DNA of 64,000 bases from Globisporangium splendens. Lineage: Eukaryota > Oomycota > Peronosporomycetes > Pythiales > Pythiaceae. This document shows positions 1-10,317 of this stretch, in pieces. The stretch spans positions 124,001 to 188,000 of the forward strand of contig VFIW01000093.1 of assembly GCA_006386115.1 (NCBI GenBank), in the 5' to 3' direction. The stretch's first letter is position 1. Each line of letters begins with the position of its first letter. The position numbers and the translations under genes are program-made. The notes under the pieces are model-generated. The model was not told the DNA's origin and ran no database searches. It saw only the letters and a program-made list of their open reading frames with translations.

Positions 1-1790
1 GACACAATATGCATGATGTTCAAATGGAACGACTTGCAAACTAGAGCAGCATGCATGCGTCGATATGACTTGCAAACGTATTGCGATTCGAGATGTACGC
101 AGCTACAGCAATTGATTGACTTCACTTAACGACCACGAGCAGTATGAGGCACTATTATCCATCTGACTTGTGAGCTTGTGGCACAATGATCGAGATGCTC
201 ACTGTGTCTCTAACCTGCTGCCGCACTACAGACCTCATGCGCCGACTTACAAGTGCTGACGTCGCGATCTATCTCGGCTTCATGACTACCTCGAACCGCC
301 ATTGACTATAAAATTCTAAGCTACCGTCGATGAGTACGAGTAAGCTAGAGCAACGATGATTTTGCTCAGGGCATCATATTTGAGTCCCAATATTTTACCT
401 ACCACTAACCCTCAGAAGAGCGAGCACACAAGAGAGTGCGAGTCCCGCTATCAAGTTGGATTGGTCGTGAGTGTGTACGAATCAACACTGCATGTAGTCT
501 CGTGAGCATCGGCTCGCCATTACTTTCGTTGGAATAGTGCAGTGGTGCTGGTGATGTAGGGATATGGGTAATTGGTTCGTGGTGCGTAGCAAACTTCGCA
601 CAACAACCAGAAGCCGATTACGGCATGCAAAATGAAGGAACTGTGGCGTAGCAGAGCAACAATCTTGAACTGGCGAATCTTTGTGGATGACCCTGGCACA
701 AAATGACACTTTCGATTGCTTGTGCTGATGAATATGGTGATGACACAAGCATCTTATTGTCACTGGTGTCTTGATCGATGAGCTCATCCCTTGCTGGAAC
801 ACACTTCACGCAGCAAACAAATGTTCAAGGACTCCTGGGCAATTGGCCATGACACGCACCGACTCTCCCAACATTCTTCGCGCCTTGGATTGAGTCACTG
901 ACATTTTCTGAACGCTCCCCATCCTGTTAGCTGGGAGCCACATAGGGTGTGAAGTTAGTGTGGGTACGAAGTCACCCTCACTTCCCCATCGTTCGTGTTC
1001 CCATGTTTCTAGCTTCCCAGGTGATGGGAATGACGACGAAACGTGCTGTGGACTACTCAGTGCATCTCTCCAGCGGCAATACTCACGGAATACAGCATCG
1101 CCATGGCATCAAGAACAATGCTGGAGTCACAGTGATACGAGCTGCTTGTCCACTCAACTGCGCAATCAATTGGCAGACAAAATATCCAGCACAAGTTCTA
1201 TGTGCACTTCAGGAGTGTATACGCGTGGGGTTGAAGCCCCAAATGAATGGCGTGGTGTTGTCACGACATACAGGTGGTTTGAAGTGAAATACTCAACGTG
1301 GCTTCAAAGTGTCCACCTCTTTCTTCAAATCCACACATGCGACTCCTGGCGTTGAGGATCCCATTCGCAACGATGAATGCTGTTTCGCTTCACTCTTGTC
1401 AACCCACTGTCTACAATATCGAACGGCGCACCAATTCATTTCGCTCTTCTGCTTTGTGTAGTTTATTCGTATCAAGCGGCACGGACGTGAGATCGGCAAC
1501 GAAGGTTGGATGCGTCTGGGATTGCGCGCGCAGACACCCGTTGCGCTGTCCATGTCAACCAATTCTGTGTGCAGTTTGAGACAGACACGGCTAGTATCGA
1601 GGTTCAGGACGTTGCCCGCGAGACGTCTCCTTCCCGGAACATACTGTCCTTGCAGGTGTAGCACGCATCCACTTTGTGCTCTTGACGGCTATATTATCCT
1701 TCTTTAAAATGCAAGTTCACCCTGGTGTCCACCCGAGCTGCACTACTAACACATCGAGGTGAGCGTTTCCTCGCTTGCCGACCAAGTAAG
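1..1790. other. intergenic, no supported gene
   Basis: Several short overlapping reading frames occur on both strands, none with a recognisable domain, signal peptide or splice structure. I see no RNA gene. The last ~100 bp lead into the promoter of the first expansin-like gene. Confidence 0.5.
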
Positions 1791-1791
1791 C

Positions 1792-1806
1792 ACTCACTTT
1801 CCATTT
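1792..1806 (+). promoter_or_regulatory. oomycete initiator-like element of expansin-like gene 1
   Basis: The sequence ACTCACTTTCCATTT resembles the oomycete initiator consensus (CTCATTYYNCAWTTT) with one position missing. It lies about 70-80 bp upstream of the ATG at 1874, a normal 5' leader length for oomycetes. It overlaps the in-frame upstream ATG at 1805, which argues against that codon as the start. Confidence 0.5.
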
Positions 1807-1873
1807 GGACTCACACCAAGTAAGTACATCCAAGACTACTATTACTCCCCTCACCTACACCAAGCTCAAGACA

Positions 1874-2527
1874 ATGTTCCGCACTGCTACTTCCATCGCT
1901 GCTGCCACCGCCACCATCCTCTTGCTCGCTGCTGGTACTCCCGCCCAAGTCAACGCCGCCTTCACCGGCAAAGCCACCACCTACGGCACCAACGACTCGT
2001 CCGGAGGCGCGTGCAGCGTGCGCCAGACCCCCTCTGGAGTCAATCCGAGCTACTTCGTCGCCATGAACCAGCAACAGTACGCCAACGCCTGTGGTCGATG
2101 CATCTCCATCAAGGGAGCCAAGGCCACCGTCACGGCGTTCGTCGCAGACCGCTGCAGCGAGTGCGGCCAAAACAACCTCGACCTCAGTGGCAACCTCTGG
2201 ACCGCGGTCACGGGCAAGACCCCGGGAGTTGAACCCATCACGTGGGACTTCATCCCGTGCCCAAGCCCAAAGCCAGCGCTGTGCCTGAAAGAAGGCAGCA
2301 ACCCCAACTGGGTCGCCGTGCAAGCCGCCAACGTCCGCGACGGCGTGAGTCAGCTCAGCATCGCGAGCCAGCCGGGCACCATGATTGGCACCACGGCGTT
2401 CTACTTTGCCAACTTTGCAAACAAAGGCCTGAGTTTCACCAACGTGCCAGTGACCGTGACTTCGATCGGCGGCGTCAAGACGACGTACACGGCGACGTTG
2501 AAGGTGAACCAGTGCACCACTGTGTAA
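1874..2527 (+). CDS. secreted expansin-like protein (DPBB + C-terminal beta domain)
   Basis: Predicted 217-residue secreted protein. Residues 1 to about 27 form a signal peptide (basic N-terminus, alanine/leucine core, cut probably after VNA). The mature protein starts with FTGKATTYG, the typical opening of a six-stranded double-psi beta-barrel. Cysteines are paired through the barrel (GGACS, NACGRC, DRCSECG, FIPCP, ALCLK), and the motif NNLDLS carries the key Asp of microbial expansins. The last ~80 residues form a beta-rich domain like expansin domain 2. Family knowledge: expansin-like proteins loosen cellulose-rich walls without hydrolysis. In oomycetes they may act on the own wall or on plant tissue. 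I chose the Met at 1874 because it opens directly into the signal peptide. The upstream in-frame Met at 1805 lies in the initiator. A close paralog is inverted 504 bp downstream. Confidence 0.88.
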   Translation: MFRTATSIAAATATILLLAAGTPAQVNAAFTGKATTYGTNDSSGGACSVRQTPSGVNPSYFVAMNQQQYANACGRCISIKGAKATVTAFVADRCSECGQNNLDLSGNLWTAVTGKTPGVEPITWDFIPCPSPKPALCLKEGSNPNWVAVQAANVRDGVSQLSIASQPGTMIGTTAFYFANFANKGLSFTNVPVTVTSIGGVKTTYTATLKVNQCTTV

Positions 2528-3031
2528 GAATGTACTACGCAGTACTCTCTCCATTCCTCAACCATTCCCTTCAAAGGAATATCAATCAGCGGTTCATATG
2601 AAGATGCATCCCTAACCTGAGAGAGAATTGCTCTGTTGCTCTAATCTTCTGTCAATGCACTCAACAAAGCTATGATCGCTGTGCATCGTTTGATTCGTTG
2701 AGCTCAGATAGGTAGATGCGCTGCGTCGGCTACAGTGTCTCTTCCTGTTTTTTTCTGACTCGTGTCCAAGTGGGGGCATCTCAATATGCAGGTCTTGTCG
2801 CCCTTGACAACACGCCACATACCGCGTGAGGTCTATTGATGAGCACAGTTCTTTGATTTTGAGATAAAGGGATGCGATTGTTGTCAACGTCACACACATT
2901 TATTTCTTATTGCTGCTCTGCTCGTAAACGCAAAGCGAACTGGCACAATCAAGTATCTTTCTAGATGAAGAGAACATATACCGTGGGTTTCTATCTCTCG
3001 CGGTTCGAGAGAGCGAGACAGAGTCTCGTTC
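2528..3031. other. convergent 3' intergenic region
   Basis: Spacer between the 3' ends of the two tail-to-tail expansin-like genes. It should hold both 3' UTRs and terminators. No gene seen. Confidence 0.5.
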
Positions 3032-3667
3032 TCAACCGACCGTGGTGCACTGGTTCACCTTCAGGGCAGCCGTGTACGAGGTCTTTTGGCCGCTGATGGA
3101 CGTCACAGTCACTGGCACCTTCTTCAGGTTTACACCACCGTTGGCATTGACGTAGTAGAATGCTGTCGTACCGATCATCGTGCCCGTTTGACCCGCGATT
3201 TGCATTTTGCTCACACCGTCACGGACGTTCGCGGCTTGGACGGCAAGCCAGTACGTGTTGCTTCCTTCTTTCAAACAGAGCGCCGGCTTTGGACTTGGAC
3301 ACGGGATGAAGTCCCACGTGATCTTCTCAATACCTGGAGTCTTGCCGGTCACAGCCGTCCACAGGTTGCCACTGAGGTCGAGGTTGTTCTGACCGCATTC
3401 ATTGCAGAGATCCGCGACGAATGCCGTGACGGTGGCCTTGGCGCCTTTGATGGAGATACATCGGCCACACGCGTTCGCGTACTGCTGCTTGTTCATGGCG
3501 ACAAAGTGGCTCGCAGAGACGCCGCTTGGGGTTCGACGCAGACTGCAAGCGCCTCCGGACGAGTCATTGGTGCCGTACGTGGTCGCCTTGCCAGAGAACG
3601 CAGCCACCGTGTCGGAAGGAGCAGTGGCGAGCAGCAGCACGGCCAACGTTGCAAGGGACGCGAGCAT
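3032..3667 (-). CDS. secreted expansin-like protein, inverted paralog
   Basis: Predicted 211-residue secreted protein, clearly paralogous to the gene at 1874. Residues 1 to about 23 are a signal peptide (LATLAVLLLATAP core) and the mature chain opens FSGKATTYGTNDSSGGACS. The cysteine pattern, the NNLDLSGNLWTAVTGKTPG segment and the C-terminal VNQCTTV are shared with the paralog. Most differences are in the signal peptide and in the C-terminal beta domain. One cysteine-loop residue changes (DRCSECG versus DLCNECG). The frame is open upstream to 3787, but the Met at 3667 is chosen because the signal peptide starts there. Tail-to-tail orientation indicates an inverted local duplication. Role as for the paralog (wall loosening) is inferred from the fold. 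Confidence 0.87.
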   Translation of the reverse strand: MLASLATLAVLLLATAPSDTVAAFSGKATTYGTNDSSGGACSLRRTPSGVSASHFVAMNKQQYANACGRCISIKGAKATVTAFVADLCNECGQNNLDLSGNLWTAVTGKTPGIEKITWDFIPCPSPKPALCLKEGSNTYWLAVQAANVRDGVSKMQIAGQTGTMIGTTAFYYVNANGGVNLKKVPVTVTSISGQKTSYTAALKVNQCTTVG

Positions 3668-3730
3668 ATTGTTTGGTGTAGAGGAGCTGGAAGGCTGGAG
3701 AAGGGCTTGCTTGGAGCGTGTCAGATGCGG

Positions 3731-3746
3731 AAATGGCACGAGTGAA
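3731..3746 (-). promoter_or_regulatory. possible initiator of expansin-like gene 2
   Basis: On the minus strand this reads TTCACTCGTGCCATTT, similar to the element of the paralogous gene and loosely to the oomycete initiator, about 65-80 bp upstream of the chosen ATG. The match is partial. Confidence 0.35.
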
Positions 3747-5312
3747 CGGGCGTAGCTCCTGCCTTCGTAGACGTAGCTCTTCGTCATCGCAGTAGCGCAG
3801 CGTCACTGCCGCTTCTTCCCCCAGCATCCCGTTTCTCTCTCGACAGGATTGTGCCGGAAAGCCATGTGGCGCGGCTGCCAGTCAACGCAGACTAACTATA
3901 GAACAAGCCATACAACGTCAGTATGACTTCTACATCCGAGGCAGTCAAGCAGTCTAGGCATTCGGGTGTGGGGAAATAATAACGCGCACCGAGAAGGTTC
4001 AGTTCAAACGGGACGTTCTCTGCATGATTCTGAAGCCGCTCTTTGCATCCAAGTGCAATACTTGATGAGAAACCAGGATCGGCGGTGGCACTTTTAGTCA
4101 CGAGAATAATCATCCTTTGCGAATTGCACAAAAGCAGCAGCCACGTAAAGGTCCAAGTACTAATTCATGAAGGTCGTGTTGACAGAACAAACAAAATGAC
4201 TTCCCACGAAGGAGAATTTCTCTGACAGAAATCGCATCAACTGCTACAGGACTGCTGTTAAGAGTGTTGTCGTATAATTTGATTTTCAAGCCCCGCTGAA
4301 CCCACCGAAGGCGAGATCTGTGTCAGTGGGACTCCAGCTGTTTCCCTCACTGGCTCCCAGATCAGAGCTTTAGTTCATGCCGCCAAACGAAGCAGCGAGT
4401 GTCAAAGATATGAGCTCTTCCTGCAGTCCATGGCATATTCAGGAACGATGATATCTAAAATACCGATGATTTTGTCCTCTACGGCTCCACCAAAAGGAAT
4501 TGTATGTCATCAAAGGCGTTGCTCACTCCCGTCCTCGGGTATCTTGCAACGAACGCGGATTATGATATTGCGACGATTAATGGTTTGTCTCAGGCTTTGG
4601 GCTTGCTAACTTCCGCATTCATAGTCCAGCACTAAACTGTTGAGTTTCTTGTAGCCACATTGGAAGGCACAAACTATGAGTGGCTGGCAGAAACTGCCTA
4701 AACAAGTTGATAAACAACCCACAAAACTGCTTCACATGCAACTGGCTTTTGCTGCCGTCAACGTTGCCATATGTATTCTGTCACTGCTCCATCTTTCTAC
4801 CTGGTTGCTACGTAGCGTGCTGGGACGCCAGTTGGCATCTGGCGTAAGGCGCCGCTAGCTGCCTTCCTTTCGTAGCTTTCTCAAGGAATCCACAGCAGCA
4901 TTAATGAGAGTCGCCACTCGCACCACCATGTTGTCGCAGGCGATCCTGCGAGAGGATCGTTGTGTTTGTCCTGTGGTTGTTCACTAAACTATATTGAAGA
5001 CTGTGCAATTTGCATCTCGTATTTTTTGTGCTCAATAATAGTGCGAGTCCAATTATTTCCAACAAATGTAATTTACATTGCAATATTCTCTCGTGCACTT
5101 CGAAGCAGACTTGACACCATAAACTACGGTGCATGCAATATCGCTTCAACACGAACTCAAGACAACTTGAATTCGGAAAGTGGTGTTAAGTTCGTATATC
5201 AATTTCGTAGAGGTAGCCTCGTTCTAAAGAGGTTTTGCGTGTCATATCAAATCAAAAGATCTGAAAATCGACCAACACACCTTCTGAGAACAGCACACTC
5301 AAACTGGGGAAA
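3747..5312. other. intergenic, no supported gene
   Basis: About 1.5 kb between the expansin-like pair and MON1. Only short frames without recognisable domains are present. The MON1 promoter must lie in the right part. No clear initiator was recognised. Confidence 0.5.
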
Positions 5313-6999
5313 ATGGACATCGAAGTGGTCGTCTGCAGCAGCTCGGGCAAGCCGATCTTCCACTACGAGTGCCCGTCGCGTGGCAATGCGCGAGACTCCA
5401 GTAGCAGTACCACCACCAGCAGCAGCACCACCACCACCGGTGTCAGCACGGCGAAAAGCTCGTTCGTGAGCTCGCTGCAGGGACTGCTGTCGTTCGTCTC
5501 GTGCATGCAGCACGAAGAGCTCCAAGAGCTCGAGACCGACGGCTGCCGCTGCTTCTTCCAGACACGCGAGAACCTCACGTTTGCCGTCATCCTTCGCTCG
5601 CTGCACACACGTACGAGCACTGGCAGCGATAGTGCCGATACCGTGCCCGACATCTCGACCGACAGCCTCCAGCGGCTCGTTCAGCTGCTGCACTCGCAGA
5701 TCCTGTTTGTGCTCACGGAGCGCGGTCTCGATGTGCTAAGACGGCAGCCTGGATACGATCTGCGTGAGCTGCTGAGTGGAACGGAGCGCGTGATGGCGGC
5801 GCTGTGCGACCGCTGGGCGACAGATCCGACGCTGCGCTTCCACGATCTTGGTGTTGCGTTCGTGAGGTTGGCGCCAGGTCACCGGATGGTCGTCACGCGC
5901 GCGCTCGAGTATGAGCCTCCCAGCGACTCGCTACCATCGTCGTCAAGCGCCTCAAGTGCTTCAGCTGGTGGAGGCGGGGGGACGGGGGCGATGATTTGTG
6001 GGATTGTGCTGGCAAAGAAACAGATCGTGGCCGTCTCCCATCCAAACAAGAAGCAATTCAATATCCTCGTGGACGGTATGTGCACGCGCGTTTGACTTTA
6101 TTTTGATTGACATGGAGGAAGGCTTTGGCAATGGTTCGTGACTACAACTCGCTTGTGCTTGAGGCAGATCTGCTGCTACTGATCAACTTTGTGTACCATA
6201 CACCTTCGCTGGCAAAGTCTGAGACATGGACGCCGATCTGCCTCCCAAGCTTCAATGCGAGGTACATACTTGTAAAAGTGTTCTCTGTGAAGCGTTCCTC
6301 CTAGTTCAGTCTAATGTGATTCGTTGTCGGCGCATGTGCAGTGGCTTCCTGTACGCCTACGTGGTGTTTTTGACAGCCGATATCTGCCTGTTGCTGCTCA
6401 GCAGCCAGCAATCACCCGAGCAATTCCACTCTTTCCACGCGAAGAAGGAGTTTATCGCAGACCAATTGGCGCAGGCCAGCACGATCGACGCGATCCACGA
6501 CGCGGTGCAGTCACAGCCTGAGCCTGGATCTGCTCGCTGGCAACCGCACGGCGATCTCCCGCTGCTGTCGCACTTTATCTACAAAAATGAACTCACCGGC
6601 GAGTGTGCGACGTCGGAGCTCGACTTCCCGTTCGACAACGAAGACGTCGCGACCAACACACTGCTTCTCAACCAGTACGCCAAGTTGCATCACGTCATGT
6701 ACCCATTCGTCAAAGCCCAAAAGAGCCAAGCGATCGGGAAGCGGCGATCCAGTGGCTTGAAGCAGGACGCGATCGCGTCGCGCATGACGTTTGAGCGCAG
6801 CGAGCACGGCTTGTTCATCGGCATGTGCACGGACGAGCACCGATTGTACGCGTGCTTTGACTCGCTCACGAGTGTGACAGAGGCGCGGCACCAGTGCCAG
6901 GTGCTCACGGAGCGGCTCCGATACGACGACGAGCTCGTGTCGCCGCCCTTCTTCGTCACTGGCTTTGGCGGTGGGTCCTCGCGCTCGCTGTGGCCATAG
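5313..6999 (+). CDS. MON1: MON1, vacuolar fusion/Rab7 GEF subunit (three exons)
   Basis: Exons 5313-6075, 6168-6261 and 6342-6999 join in frame to 504 residues. Donors are GTATGT and GTACAT, and both acceptors are CAG. The splices restore the diagnostic stretches ILVDDLLLLINF and LPSFNASGFLYAY, conserved across Mon1/SAND proteins. The first ~250 residues hold the first longin domain (SSGKPIFHY, then SFVSSLQGLLSFV) interrupted by low-complexity Ser/Thr and Ser/Gly inserts. The second and third longin regions follow, ending GLFIGMCTDEHRLYACFDSL. Family knowledge: Mon1 pairs with Ccz1 to activate Rab7 (Ypt7) on late endosomes and autophagosomes, driving fusion with the vacuole or lysosome. This locus occurs once in the window, outside the duplicated block. 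Confidence 0.93.
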
Positions 7000-8829
7000 A
7001 GCGCCGACAACCACACAAACTCCTCTCCCATTATCGTATTACAGTATCAGGGAGCTGCACTGTTATGAAAAGAATGGATCGTCTGCCATTTTGGTATCTC
7101 AGATCTCGCAGCCGGGACCATCCTTTACGGCATTTGGTGAACTGATAAAGTGCAAGTAACGCGGTATTAAACTTCACATTTGCATTACGCTCGGGTAATT
7201 ACTATTAAGCTTCGCAATATGTTCCTCACTCTTGAGCGAGGTGCAACACAATGCCAGCCACACGATCTGATGTGATTTTGGGAACTTCAATTCCCTGTCA
7301 TTCGAATCTCGCTTCTTGAACGAGGAGCGTATCCAAAATCTGTGAAAGAGAGAGCGAAAAAAATGGAGCCATGCATGCAACGCAGGACGCACCTGCTCGC
7401 GCCGTGTCCCGCGTGACGCGGGAGAGGTTGGCGTGAATATGACGCACGCAACTGGTACGTCGAGGTGAGGAGCTCCGTTGTGCGCGCATCAAATCTCAGA
7501 TTGGGGGGCCATTGCGGTCCGATTGCCCAGCTGCTTTTGGCGCTGCTGGTCACAGAAAAGGCTTCGACTGGTAACGCATTCAGGACGCGACACTCACATG
7601 GACCACCTAGGAGTGTGTGTATAAGCAATCCTGCCTGCCAAAATGTGGCTCGAAAAGTGTACAAAACCTTTTGAAGGGAGGTGCTTGGTGCGTGCTCCTT
7701 CTCTTCTCCTTTCTTGACTTCTCTGCGGGCAGGCAGCTGGGCACGCACGTTGCGCACTCGGACATGCACACCGAGAGCAACTGTGTGCGTACTGCGCGCC
7801 ACAGAGATCTCTCCCCGGGTCAAAATCCACGTTGTCAGACATCTGTAAATTCAATCAAACCGTACAGTATCGGTGTCCATCTGGCACGCACAAGCAGTGC
7901 ATTCAACGTGCAGCGTCATAATATCCGTCTCCGCGAAACCAGCTGGGACGGTAAACCCATGCTCACAGTGAGGACGTATCGGCGTAAACGAACCAATGCA
8001 TGGCAAAGTGTACGGTGCTCGCTAGCGACATCGAAATCATGCGGAAGATCAGCGATTACTCCATCGCGCAGCGACCGTGAAAGCCAGACGCATACAAATG
8101 CACAGTAAACTGAATTCCAAGCCCTGTCGGTAGTAGCGTCTCGCTACATGTGTATACCGGAGAGGGTTGCTTGCCGGACATCCGACACAGGCGCAGTGTC
8201 AACAATGCGTGCGTTGCTGGGAAGCGGTGACATCTGGTGGTTCACCCCATGTGCTGGTGTTGATTTTCTCACACACACACTCTCTTTCTCTTCAAGCATG
8301 TGTAGCAATCCGCTGGTGAGTCCACCCGAGTGCGCCAGCCTTCCTGTTGGTCATCTCCCGCTTCCAAGAGAGACACACAATGCGTTTGGGTCGAGCGAGC
8401 CCACTTGCTCCTTTTTTGGGCTGCACCAAGTTGGCGTGAACGTCTTCTCTCTTTCTCTTTGCATTAGAGGTTTTCAGGAGTACCTCGTGGCGCCTACCGT
8501 ACGCACTTGCCACAAAATACTGTGCGCGTGTGCGAGTGCTTTGCGTTGAAATGATGATATGAAGGTTCCCCTGGTGTCTATGGTGTCCACTGTGCTCTCG
8601 ACGATGCGCCCCGTTTCTGCAACTCTGTGATATTTTGGTTTCTGTGAACAATTATGAATTCTACGGTAGCGGCGTTGTCATCAAGTAAAATTTGGAATGC
8701 CGGTCCAAAAAACGCGGAAATCTCAGGTAAACAACGTGCAAAATGGACATTTTGCGAATGTCAACTAGCTCGTCAAGCTCGCAATTCTCGCTTCATTCCT
8801 ATATCACAGAAAATGCTGCCAGGTGGTGC

Positions 8830-8891
<62 letters not shown>

Positions 8892-10317
8892 TTAGCTGAG
8901 AATACCTTCGCCCAGATGCTCGTATCCCTCCCGGATCTTGATTCGTCTGAGAGCTTGCGCTGCTGTTTTGTCGCCATGTGGAAGTCCGAGGTCTCCAGCG
9001 CGCGCAATCGCTTTGTATGCGTGACCTATGCTGCTGATCTTGTCTCTATACAAATACTACGGCAAATGCTGCAATCACCGACTTGATTCCTACATCATAT
9101 ACTCGTGTGGACGATTTGCAAGTGTCCAGAGCTTTCCCATATCCTATTGCCGTCCTACGTGCTTTTGAGAGGGTCTCGTGTGGCAAGTGAAAAGAGCTGT
9201 TGGCCTTTTCGTGTGGCGCAAACACAAAAAGGACCATGGCGGGAGCAAGGAGGTGGGGTGGACCTGAATCGCCTCAGGGAGATGCGTCTGCCTGTCTGCG
9301 ACCTCAACCGGTTGTTTGGATTTGGTTACAATTGCTCGTTTGTCCTGTGTGTGGCGCGCGTGAGTGGGAGCAGCGGCAGCTCCACCATATCAGAGTGCGC
9401 TCAGCCAACCTTCTTTTTCTTCTTCTTCGTTGCTGCTGCAGTCCCGGGTCAGCAAGTGGCAGGCTTTTGATCTTCTGGTCTTTTCGTTCCCACCAGAGAC
9501 TAAGAAGCCGCCAGCAGCGACCAGCGCGCGCGCAGGATCCTCCAGTTGGCACTTGTGATCTCGAGAGGCTCAACAGCAGCCCGCAGGTGTCCGTCCTGAG
9601 CAAGTATCGGAGAAAAGGGAGAGAGAGAGCGTGCGTGTGCGGAGTTAGGCGCACTTGGAGGTCTCAGACTCGTGCGCAACGTGTGGTTGTAAGACAGCAT
9701 TGACTTGCCCTCGGTCCACTCGCTCGCGCACGACAAGCAGTCCCACCGCCTAACAAGCAAGCAACGAACGACCGCCAAGAAGCCCAGGTGGTGAGAGGTG
9801 GACCTGCGGACAAGTCGCCACTGTGAGATCGTCGCCTCGTTGCTTCTTCTGAGAGTGGTCGAACGCATCGTCGACGACAACGAGTACAACCGCACAGAGG
9901 GCAAGAACGAGTCGCGCGCGTGCATCTCGTGCAGCACCGACGCGCTTGCTTACCTATCGTATCCGAGTGGAGCCCGCGCGAGTAATCGGAAGCCACTGTT
10001 GGTGCGAGACCCCGGCAGACACCCAATTACTCACTCTGAGTTGCTCTTGTTTTGTTGAAAGGACAACGTGTCCACGACCACACCACTCTACACACGGCGA
10101 GGCAACTCGAGCAAGGTACTCCAGACGATTCTTAGCGTACGTCACGTTGTTGGCGGATTGGGGGAAGAAGAAGAAAACAAAAGTAGTAGTAGCTCCTCGT
10201 TCGTGCGTAGCTCTTCGTTGGTTTGTACGGGTCCCAAGACTCCTCTCCTTTCGGTTCGTCTCCGCAATCGAAAGCGTGCGTTCTCCGTCTCGTTCCGCAC
10301 AGTTGACAAAATCAAAA
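7000..10317. other. intergenic/5' leader region of RWP-RK gene 1 (copy A)
   Basis: Homology to the block repeated at 39047 begins at about 7783. No convincing gene is present. A long CT microsatellite sits at 8833-8887. From about 9250 the sequence is identical to the second copy and pyrimidine-rich, probably the promoter and leader of the RWP-RK gene. The RWP-RK frame stays open upstream to 9946, but that stretch has no protein-like features. Confidence 0.5.
8833..8887. repeat. CT/GA microsatellite, ~55 bp
   Basis: Uninterrupted TC dinucleotide run of about 55 bp. The corresponding run in the second block (40053-40075) is only ~23 bp, so the locus is length-variable between the copies. Confidence 0.95.

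Noticed and set aside
949..1355. Overlapping 112- and 131-residue frames near the left end
   Set aside because: No recognisable domain, no signal peptide, and no second copy to test conservation.
8804..9007. Frames made of Arg-Glu or Leu-Ser repeats
   Set aside because: These are translations of CT/GA microsatellites.
9946..10317. Upstream extension of the RWP-RK 1 frame by 124 codons
   Set aside because: The stretch has no protein character and is homopolymer-rich. The Met at 10318 fits the leader and initiator-like element better.
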